The notes under the pieces were generated by a model. That model saw only the letters and a list, made by a program, of their open reading frames with translations. It ran no database searches and was not told where the DNA came from. This document shows, piece after piece, positions 1 through 4,846 of a stretch of DNA of 5,312 nucleotides. The first letter of the stretch is position 1. Every line of letters begins with the position of its first letter. The stretch is from contig JAEZYW010000076.1 in assembly GCA_023418835.1 (NCBI GenBank), positions 1 through 5,312 of the forward strand, written 5' to 3'. The position numbers were made by a program, and so were the translations under genes. Origin of the DNA: Bacillota bacterium. GTDB taxonomy: Bacteria > Bacillota > Clostridia > Tissierellales > Peptoniphilaceae.

Positions 1-133
1 CCGTACATCCTATATATCTTAAAAATAAGAGTACATTCTTTTCTGCTTTCAACCCATCTATAAAGCTATCATAACAACCATTTTGTGTACAAAATTTAAA
101 ATCTTCAATCTTTTTCCCAACTTCTAATTTCAT
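1..133 (-). CDS. Peroxiredoxin-like (AhpC/TSA-type redoxin) protein, N-terminal fragment
   Basis: This partial gene runs off the left edge; 44 codons are visible from an ATG at 133-131. The start is supported by an AAAGGA Shine-Dalgarno site about 9 nt upstream, which lies just after and partly overlaps the TGA stop of the preceding gene. The peptide begins MKLEVGKKIEDF and ends VLLFLRYIGCT. That is the first part of a thioredoxin fold: an N-terminal extension, then the hydrophobic strand that leads into the active-site Cys (C43). The pattern FLRYxGCxxC is typical of the AhpC/TSA 'peroxiredoxin-like' family; the second cysteine would fall just outside the window. It would be a cytoplasmic thiol peroxidase or disulfide reductase, since no signal peptide is seen. 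It is the last visible gene of the DUF401-CobW operon, which hints at a link between metal handling and oxidative stress (inference). The family call rests on few residues. Confidence 0.68.
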   Translation of the reverse strand, partial: MKLEVGKKIEDFKFCTQNGCYDSFIDGLKAEKNVLLFLRYIGCT

Positions 134-147
134 CTATTCACATCCTT

Positions 148-612
148 TCATCTAAATTTTGATTTTTTTAAATCTCTATATGAAACCCAGGGTCTAATTT
201 GGGAAATCGTCTGTTTCACATATTTAAACTCCTGGGGATTTCCCATATTTATAGTTACGACTTCGTCTACATAGTTTAGCTGTTCTAGTATCATTGCCGG
301 AAAATTTTTCATATAAGTATAAATTTTGCAAAGATCCATTACATAGACGGTAAAAATTCTAGTTTCAATGGAACTTTGAATTAAAGTCACAAACTCTGTG
401 ACGCTCCAAGTTCCATTGTATTCAACGTAAATGTGATCTTCAAAGGAATTTGAAATCTCCCTTACCAATTCCTCAATGGTATAAACCCTAGTGGAATTTT
501 CTAGTTTTTCAATTCCCATTTCACATTGAATGACTTTGCAATTTTTATTAGTATTTTCAATGTATCTTTTAATTAAAGTAGTCTTTCCTGAAGATAAAAA
601 TCCAGCAACCAA
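148..612 (-). CDS. Short CobW/COG0523-like P-loop protein lacking the CxCC motif
   Basis: A protein of about 154 residues related to the G3E (CobW) P-loop GTPases. Numbered from the TTG at 612, it has a Walker A motif GFLSSGKTT (4-12), a CEMG segment (30-33) where the family has ExxxG, VEYNGTW (63-69) in place of the usual EPSGxAD Walker B/switch region, and INMGN (121-125) where NKxD is expected. The CxCC metal site and the CobW C-terminal domain are absent, so it is about half the usual family length. The given end is the only conventional start: TTG with AAGGA 7 nt upstream. This start removes most of the first beta strand. Extending upstream gives IIKDIVLVAGFLSSGKTT, which fits the family better and sits under a perfect AGGAGG site, but offers only ATT or ATC as a start. 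The gene lies 18 nt (TTG start) after the full-length CobW gene, in the same frame, and 14 nt before the redoxin gene. It may be a regulatory partner of the upstream GTPase or a decayed duplicate. Nucleotide binding is likely; specificity is unclear. Confidence 0.75.
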   Translation of the reverse strand: MVAGFLSSGKTTLIKRYIENTNKNCKVIQCEMGIEKLENSTRVYTIEELVREISNSFEDHIYVEYNGTWSVTEFVTLIQSSIETRIFTVYVMDLCKIYTYMKNFPAMILEQLNYVDEVVTINMGNPQEFKYVKQTISQIRPWVSYRDLKKSKFR

Positions 613-619
613 AACGATA

Positions 620-639
620 TCCTTGATAATTTACCTCCT
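620..639 (-). promoter_or_regulatory. Two competing ribosome binding sites for the short CobW-like gene
   Basis: Reading the minus strand, AGGAGG (639-634) is formed by the last two Arg codons of the upstream GTPase. It is followed by the stop TAA (633-631), then ATT (630-628) and ATC (627-625). The ATC lies 6 nt from AGGAGG, the ideal place for a start codon. A second, weaker AAGGA (624-620) lies 7 nt before the TTG at 612. The choice between them decides whether the protein has its full first beta strand. No ATG or GTG start is available between the in-frame TAA and the P-loop. Confidence 0.6.
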
Positions 640-1530
640 AAAAATATCCCTAGCCTTCTTTTCGTCAAAGTTATCCCCAATTATTACCAACTTGCCCACC
701 CCTTTGTAGTTTAAAAAATTCTCTAAGGATGGGGAGGTGTCGTAGTCTTTCGTATAGTCTACTCGAACTGGTCTGTCCAAATTTATGATACCCTTTATTC
801 GCTTTATCTTTTCATCTTTAATTAGGGAGTTAAGCATTTTCAAAAATCTATCTTCTTCGTATGAATCAGGTAATACCAAGGATAGAGAGGAATAATCCTC
901 AAAGACATTTTCCATTTCCATATCTAATTGAAAGAAGTTTTTGTATTGATTTGAATCCTCTAAAATTTCTTTTACATCTAGACTTTCCTTGTCCTCGTCA
1001 ATGACAACTTTCCCTTTTGAATTTATTTCCATCACCGAGTTTTTCACATCTAAAACCTCTTCTGTGGATAACTCGCCAGTCCTGTTGATAACTATTGTAT
1101 TAGCCGAGAGAATTTGATTTTTATAAAACTGATGAAAATTTTCCAAATACATAAAGTGATTGTTCCCGTCAATTAAATTTATTGAATTCAATTCATATCC
1201 ATAATCCAAACCCATGGAAACATTTACTATATGAGAAGTATCCGCAACCCCTGAAGGCTCTATTATGATAACGTCTGGAGAAAAATCCCTTTCAATTTCC
1301 ACAATTGCCTTTTCAAAATCTCCCACCAAGGAACAACAAATGCACCCTGCATTTATTTCCTTAACGACTAATTCATATCTTCCCAGGAGCTCTCTGTCGA
1401 TGTTAATATCTCCAAAGTCGTTTTCTATAATCATGACATAGTATTTTGGTATCAACTCTTTTAAAATTTTTTCTATTAAGGTGGTCTTTCCCACTCCTAA
1501 AAATCCAGAAACTAAAATTATTTTTTTCAT
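631..1530 (-). CDS. CobW/P47K family (COG0523) GTPase, putative metallochaperone
   Basis: A 299-residue cytoplasmic G3E-family GTPase. Visible landmarks in order: Walker A GFLGVGKTT (9-17), the IENDFGDINID segment (36-44), the family's metal-binding GCICC (62-66, the CxCC motif), the Walker B/switch stretch IIEPSGVAD (89-97), and a base-recognition region VINRTG (147-152) that departs from the canonical NKxD. Residues from about 205 to the end match a CobW C-terminal domain in position. COG0523 proteins use GTP hydrolysis to deliver or handle metals such as zinc, cobalt or iron; which metal applies here cannot be read from the sequence. The ATG start gives the expected MKKIILVSGF opening. It lies only 2 nt after the TAA of the DUF401 gene with just a weak GGGA upstream, so translation is probably coupled to that gene. 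Its last codons supply the Shine-Dalgarno site of the next gene. The family call is secure; the biological substrate is not. Confidence 0.93.
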   Translation of the reverse strand: MKKIILVSGFLGVGKTTLIEKILKELIPKYYVMIIENDFGDINIDRELLGRYELVVKEINAGCICCSLVGDFEKAIVEIERDFSPDVIIIEPSGVADTSHIVNVSMGLDYGYELNSINLIDGNNHFMYLENFHQFYKNQILSANTIVINRTGELSTEEVLDVKNSVMEINSKGKVVIDEDKESLDVKEILEDSNQYKNFFQLDMEMENVFEDYSSLSLVLPDSYEEDRFLKMLNSLIKDEKIKRIKGIINLDRPVRVDYTKDYDTSPSLENFLNYKGVGKLVIIGDNFDEKKARDIFRR

Positions 1531-1532
1531 AA

Positions 1533-2744
1533 TTATCCCGTAATAAAGTTAAGGCCGATAGCGTATACAACTGCAACAGCAGTAAAGGTAACTAAAACCG
1601 GCATGGTCTTTCTCACCAATCCGTTAAATGTGGTACCTTGATCTTCCGTAATAATCCCTAGACAAACGTGGGTTGGGGAAACTTGCATTGCAATATAAGT
1701 TAGGCTCATCAAAAGTGTAAAATAAGCAAGTCCCGCATTGGGTATTGTGGCAAAAGCTAAAGGTAAAATCGTTACTATAACAGCTTGAGACCCCATAACA
1801 ATACTTCCAAAGAAGAAAAGGACAGCATAAATTATTTCAGGACCAATTGGAAGACCTATAAAATACTCTGGAAGCCTTTCAATTAAGCCTGTGTAGATTA
1901 AAATTTCTTTAAAAGTCATTACAGCCAAAGTAGTAAATATTAATTTTGGCTCAAAAGCAGAAATAAAAAAGGGAGCAACTTCTTTGGGAGTAAATTTATC
2001 TATAAAGAAATTTAAAATAATTATCCCAATTACAGTGTAGTGGACTGGAAATTTAAATATCAAAATTATTAAAACAGCCCCGACTATTGCCCACATGCTC
2101 TTTAATACGTTTATCCATTCCTTTTTATAGTCCACTTTTTCTATTAAATCATCTCCGCCCTTTGGAATTTTGCGAACATATAAAAAATATCCAATTAAAA
2201 ATAAAGCTAGCACCATGGGAAGCATTGCAACTACAAAACCTGTCATAGACATTCCCGTTAAAGTCAAAGCCAAAATTATGGAACTATATGTGGGGACAAA
2301 GGCTTCAGAAATATGTCTATAATAACTAGTTACAAAAGTTATTTCGTCTTTGTCTAAGTATTCTCCCGCTGCTGAAACGACAATGGGCGCTGCAATTAAA
2401 ACTGCCCCTGCAGAAGGAAGCATTCGAATTATAAAAGGAACGACTGTGGCGTTAATTCTTCTAGAATTAAAAATTCTACTTATAGAACGCTCCGCAAGCA
2501 TAAGTCTTCCCCTTTTTTCCAGCATTCTTTGTAAAAATGTAATTGTATAAAAAGCCATAACTACTACGACAGTCTGCTGTCCAAAAATAGAAACTTTTAA
2601 AATATCTGGATATGCAGAAAAAGGGATTTGATATAAAATCAGAGAAGTGATAATACCAGCACCCATTGACATGTACAATGGTTTATTCATTCTAACAACT
2701 ATAATAATCGCAGCAAAAATTATGCCAATTTTTATTAAATCCAT
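1533..2744 (-). CDS. DUF401 family integral membrane protein (probable permease)
   Basis: A 403-residue polytopic membrane protein with roughly ten hydrophobic segments spread over its length (for example about 4-17, 26-39, 57-71, 100-125, 153-190, 218-248, 303-335 and 380-400). It matches the DUF401 family (COG1906), a group within the broad ion-transporter/GntP-like superfamily, in length and in conserved stretches: RMLPSAGAVLIAAPIV (107-122), SYYRHISEAFVP (140-151) and VSPTHVCLGI (355-364). It therefore probably moves a small solute or ion across the cytoplasmic membrane; the substrate of the family is unknown to me. The ATG at 2744 is preceded by GGAGG with a 6-nt spacer, and no better start is seen. 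It is the first gene of the left operon, with the CobW GTPase starting 2 nt after its stop. This suggests the transporter works with a metal-handling GTPase (inference). A candidate promoter and a palindromic operator-like site lie upstream. Confidence 0.87.
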   Translation of the reverse strand: MDLIKIGIIFAAIIIVVRMNKPLYMSMGAGIITSLILYQIPFSAYPDILKVSIFGQQTVVVVMAFYTITFLQRMLEKRGRLMLAERSISRIFNSRRINATVVPFIIRMLPSAGAVLIAAPIVVSAAGEYLDKDEITFVTSYYRHISEAFVPTYSSIILALTLTGMSMTGFVVAMLPMVLALFLIGYFLYVRKIPKGGDDLIEKVDYKKEWINVLKSMWAIVGAVLIILIFKFPVHYTVIGIIILNFFIDKFTPKEVAPFFISAFEPKLIFTTLAVMTFKEILIYTGLIERLPEYFIGLPIGPEIIYAVLFFFGSIVMGSQAVIVTILPLAFATIPNAGLAYFTLLMSLTYIAMQVSPTHVCLGIITEDQGTTFNGLVRKTMPVLVTFTAVAVVYAIGLNFITG

Positions 2745-2769
2745 TCTTTTCCTCCACGAAAATTATTTC

Positions 2770-2786
2770 CAATTAATTATTAATTG
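2770..2786. promoter_or_regulatory. Perfect 17-bp palindrome, candidate Fur-family operator
   Basis: The sequence CAATTAATTATTAATTG is an exact 8-1-8 inverted repeat located 26-42 nt upstream of the DUF401 start, between its candidate promoter and its ribosome binding site. Its centre TAATnATTA is the core shared by the Fur, Zur and PerR boxes of Bacillus-type bacteria, but the outer bases of each half do not match any one of those boxes well. COG0523 genes are commonly controlled by Zur, which makes the position suggestive. The region is very AT-rich, so a chance palindrome is possible. Confidence 0.35.
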
Positions 2787-2805
2787 ATTTAACTATCATG
2801 TTATT

Positions 2806-2834
2806 ATGCTATCATAAATCAACTTAATTTTCAA
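2806..2834 (-). promoter_or_regulatory. Candidate sigma-A promoter of the DUF401-CobW operon
   Basis: On the minus strand TTGAAA (2834-2829) is followed after exactly 17 nt by TAGCAT (2811-2806). Transcription would start near 2799 and leave a leader of about 55 nt, too short for a riboswitch. The -35 lies in a small inverted repeat, AACTT-7-AAGTT (2821-2837), and a direct repeat CTATCAT (plus strand 2793-2799 and 2809-2815, period 16) overlaps the -10 region. Either could be a regulator site. The -10 is imperfect and the surroundings are AT-rich, so this remains a prediction. Confidence 0.4.
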
Positions 2835-2996
2835 GTTAAGACAAATAAATAACTTTAAATTGTTTCCATTTAAAAGATCTCTATATACAGGCATTTTGAC
2901 CTTATTAGAATTTCAATTTTTTTACAATTAATCCCTTAAATAAAAGTTTTTTAAAATATTTTTATTTCTTTGCAATATTTTACCCTCCTCGATAGT

Positions 2997-3002
2997 TATA
3001 CA
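2997..3002 (+). promoter_or_regulatory. Candidate -10 element of the PepSY protein gene
   Basis: TATACA lies about 40 nt before the ATG at 3041 and is the best -10-like hexamer near the gene. The only nearby -35-like hexamer, TTGCAA (2970-2975), is 21 nt away, which is too far for an ordinary sigma-A promoter. The exact promoter is therefore uncertain. The rest of the 296-nt divergent region (2745-3040) shows no gene on either strand. Confidence 0.25.
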
Positions 3003-3040
3003 TATGAAAGCAAAAGAAAAAAATTTTCAGGAGGAAGAAG

Positions 3041-3595
3041 ATGAAAAACAATACGAAAAAATATTTGGTAGGATTATTGATAGCGTTGATGTTAGTAACG
3101 TCATTGCCAATGGTAGCATTTGCAAGTTCCCAAAGGTTGTCTGCTAAAGCAGCTAGAAATATGGTAACTGACAAATTTGGTGGTATTGTACAAAAAATTG
3201 AATACAATTACAATGAAAAAAATCCACTTTATAAAGGTGAAGCTTTAAAGAAAGATTATAAAGTAGTATTTGAAATAAATGCTAGAACTAATGAAATAAA
3301 AAAATGGGACATTGGAAATGACAACGAATGGGACGAATTTGCTGATGATTTGTCATCATTTATCACAATGGATCAAGCAGCGGCAAAAGTAATTAAAAAA
3401 TCAGGTAGAAAAAACACATTTGTACAAAAAATCGAATTTAAATACGATGGAGATGAAACAATTTACCAAGGTGAAGCCTTTAATAAAGGTGTAAAATACG
3501 TATTTGAACTTTATGCAAAATCTGGAGAATTCAAGAAATTTTCCCTAAGCCGTGGAGATGAAACTTGGGCTGAAAAATACTATAACGTAAGATAA
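3041..3595 (+). CDS. Secreted protein with two tandem PepSY-like repeats
   Basis: A 184-residue exported protein. The N-terminus has a classical signal peptide: basic MKNNTKK, hydrophobic core YLVGLLIALMLVTSLPMV, and a likely signal peptidase I site after AFA (28/29). No lipobox, membrane anchor or cell-wall sorting signal is seen, so the mature protein is probably released or held loosely at the surface. The mature part is two copies of a PepSY-type domain, about 32-95 and 108-172. Each opens with a helix (LSAKAARNMV / ITMDQAAAKVI), then VQKIEYNYNEKNPLYKGEAL or VQKIEFKYDGDETIYQGEAF, a strand (YKVVFEINARTNEIKK / VKYVFELYAKSGEFKK) and an acidic, Trp-containing end. PepSY domains are thought to inhibit or chaperone proteases or to act at the envelope; the role here is unknown. 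The start is firm: AGGAGG with a 6-nt spacer. The gene stands alone, divergent from the DUF401 operon, and is followed by a strong terminator. Confidence 0.88.
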   Translation: MKNNTKKYLVGLLIALMLVTSLPMVAFASSQRLSAKAARNMVTDKFGGIVQKIEYNYNEKNPLYKGEALKKDYKVVFEINARTNEIKKWDIGNDNEWDEFADDLSSFITMDQAAAKVIKKSGRKNTFVQKIEFKYDGDETIYQGEAFNKGVKYVFELYAKSGEFKKFSLSRGDETWAEKYYNVR

Positions 3596-3612
3596 TAATT
3601 CACTGCGAGAAT

Positions 3613-3649
3613 AAAACCCGATTTTTCTTAAATGAAAAGTCGGGTTTTT
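3613..3649 (+). terminator. Rho-independent terminator of the PepSY gene
   Basis: The arms AAAACCCGATTTTTC (3613-3627) and GAAAAGTCGGGTTTT (3634-3648) pair over 15 positions with a single U-G wobble, leaving the 6-nt loop TTAAAT. A run of T's extends to 3649. It begins 18 nt after the stop codon of the secreted protein. On the opposite strand the hairpin is followed by TTTTATT, so weak bidirectional activity is possible. Confidence 0.88.
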
Positions 3650-3741
3650 GGGTTAAAGTATCTTGCCTCAGGATCAGGGAATACGACAAAACAATCAGCA
3701 TTTATCTCCATTTTCATTAAAATGATTTTTAGCAACGTCAT
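3628..3741 (-). pseudogene. Possible small ORF or gene remnant between convergent terminators
   Basis: A 37-codon minus-strand frame runs from ATG (3741-3739) to TAA (3630-3628) and contains the protein-like stretch FVVFPDPEARYFNPKTR. Just upstream, in another frame that ends at TGA (3697-3695), there is FKYDVAKNHFNENGDKC. The two could be joined by one base change in length, as expected for a decayed gene end. There is no Shine-Dalgarno site, the frame ends inside the PepSY terminator hairpin, and the upstream frame runs through the asparaginase terminator. I do not recognise the peptide. It may be a remnant, part of a dispersed repeat, or chance. Confidence 0.2.
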
Positions 3742-3753
3742 ATTTAAAACCTT

Positions 3754-3797
3754 TAAAATAAAATTTAAAATGGGATATGTTTTTAACATATCCCATT
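3754..3797 (-). terminator. Rho-independent terminator of the MTAN-asparaginase operon
   Basis: A perfect 13-bp stem, AATGGGATATGTT (3769-3781) with AACATATCCCATT (3785-3797), encloses a 3-nt loop. On the minus strand it is followed by a T-rich tail (TTTAAATTTTATTTT, 3768-3754). It starts 16 nt after the asparaginase stop codon. The tail is broken by A's, so termination strength is hard to judge, but position and stem quality are good. Confidence 0.8.
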
Positions 3798-3813
3798 AGA
3801 TAAAATTTGAGTT

Positions 3814-4833
3814 TTATATTTTATAATTATTTAAATCGTATGCTATTTTCTTTTCGCCTACAATTTCTTTTCTATGGTTGTAGACATTGTGGTCTAGATG
3901 AATCTTATTAAAATCTTCTAGTTCTGATTTCTCAATTACTTCTAGTTTTAATAATACATCTAGTATTACCATTGGGAGGTTTTCAGAGGATCCGTCTAAC
4001 ATTTTTATAGCTATTCCAATTCCTCTTTCCTTTATCCCTATATTGTAAAATGCGTTTGCTCCAGATTTTGCAAAGAGTCTGTCTCCAAATTTTTTCATCA
4101 AATCTGTACAAATTCTGTCCGTTCCCCCTACCATTTCTGGATAAAAAACCATGGCATCAGTAATTTTTCCTATGGCTTCTTGTTTTTCTTTTGGTAGTTC
4201 CACGGGATTTGCAAGTCTTGCGTATCCGTATGCCAATTTTTCCATTGGCAAGGCGTGTACAGGAACTCCGCAGCCGTCAATTCCAATTTGAATTTCTTTT
4301 GGATCAACTCCGCATATATATCCAAAGTTTTCTATAATTTTTTGTTGAATGGGATGTTCTAAAGCCCAGTAGTCATCCAAGGAGTATCCCAGAATTTTAC
4401 TAGTTATTAACATACCCGTGTGTTTTCCTGAACAATTTGCTTGTACTTCCGTTGGTGTGATTCCATTTTTTATAAATTCATCTGCCCTATATTTTGCAAA
4501 GGGCAAATGGGTTCCACATTGAAGATAGCTTTCCTCTAGTCCAGCTTTTTTTAGTACATTCCTTACAGATTCTTCGTGGAATTTTTCTCCGCTGTGGGAT
4601 GATGCCATAAGAGCTAGCTCTTTTTTTGTTATATCGTATTCTTCCAATGCGCCACTTTCTACAACTGAAATTGCCTGGATTGGTTTAGCACTAGATCTGG
4701 AAAATACTAGTCTTTTAGTATCTCCAATGGCGTATAGAGAATTTCCTTTGTAATCCACAATGGAAATAATTCCTGGATGAAGGAGATCCTCAACTCCACC
4801 GCGATAATCCTTAACTAAAATTTCAAGTTCCAT
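3814..4833 (-). CDS. Asparaginase, AnsA/ReAV type (asparaginase II family, COG4448)
   Basis: A 339-residue cytoplasmic enzyme that would hydrolyse L-asparagine to aspartate and ammonia. It belongs to the Rhizobium etli ReAV-type family, which is unrelated to E. coli AnsA/AnsB. Family landmarks: FSRSSAKPIQ (44-53) holding the catalytic Ser-x-x-Lys pair (S47, K50), ASSHSGE (77-83) with the second catalytic serine region, ANCSGKHTGM (132-141) with C134 and K137, GIDGCGVPV (184-192) with C188, and FAKSGA (254-259) with a Lys that probably completes the second pair. In ReAV the equivalent Cys-Lys-Cys set binds a metal. All key residues are present and the length is normal, so it should be active. 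I chose the ATG at 4833 because AGGAG (4844-4840) lies 6 nt upstream and family proteins open this way. An in-frame TTG at 4860 would add 9 residues but overlaps the upstream gene and has no good site. The gene follows the nucleosidase gene by 13 nt and ends in its own terminator. Confidence 0.92.
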   Translation of the reverse strand: MELEILVKDYRGGVEDLLHPGIISIVDYKGNSLYAIGDTKRLVFSRSSAKPIQAISVVESGALEEYDITKKELALMASSHSGEKFHEESVRNVLKKAGLEESYLQCGTHLPFAKYRADEFIKNGITPTEVQANCSGKHTGMLITSKILGYSLDDYWALEHPIQQKIIENFGYICGVDPKEIQIGIDGCGVPVHALPMEKLAYGYARLANPVELPKEKQEAIGKITDAMVFYPEMVGGTDRICTDLMKKFGDRLFAKSGANAFYNIGIKERGIGIAIKMLDGSSENLPMVILDVLLKLEVIEKSELEDFNKIHLDHNVYNHRKEIVGEKKIAYDLNNYKI

Positions 4834-4846
4834 TAACTTCTCCTGA

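Noticed and set aside
2350..2550. 66-codon open frame on the plus strand
   Set aside because: It lies wholly antisense inside the DUF401 gene, has no Shine-Dalgarno site, and its peptide resembles no protein; it is a shadow of the real gene.
2745..2834. Riboswitch or T-box in the DUF401 leader
   Set aside because: The predicted leader is only about 55 nt with no conserved core or terminator hairpin; only the small palindrome is visible.
2926..2990. Possible leader peptide on the minus strand: GGAGGG followed by TTG and about 15 codons
   Set aside because: The spacing is acceptable, but the peptide is short and low in complexity, has no ATG, and nothing downstream suggests attenuation.
2980..3207. 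75-codon open frame on the minus strand
   Set aside because: It overlaps the start of the secreted PepSY protein on the opposite strand, and its Phe/Leu-rich end is only the complement of A-rich DNA around the ribosome binding site.
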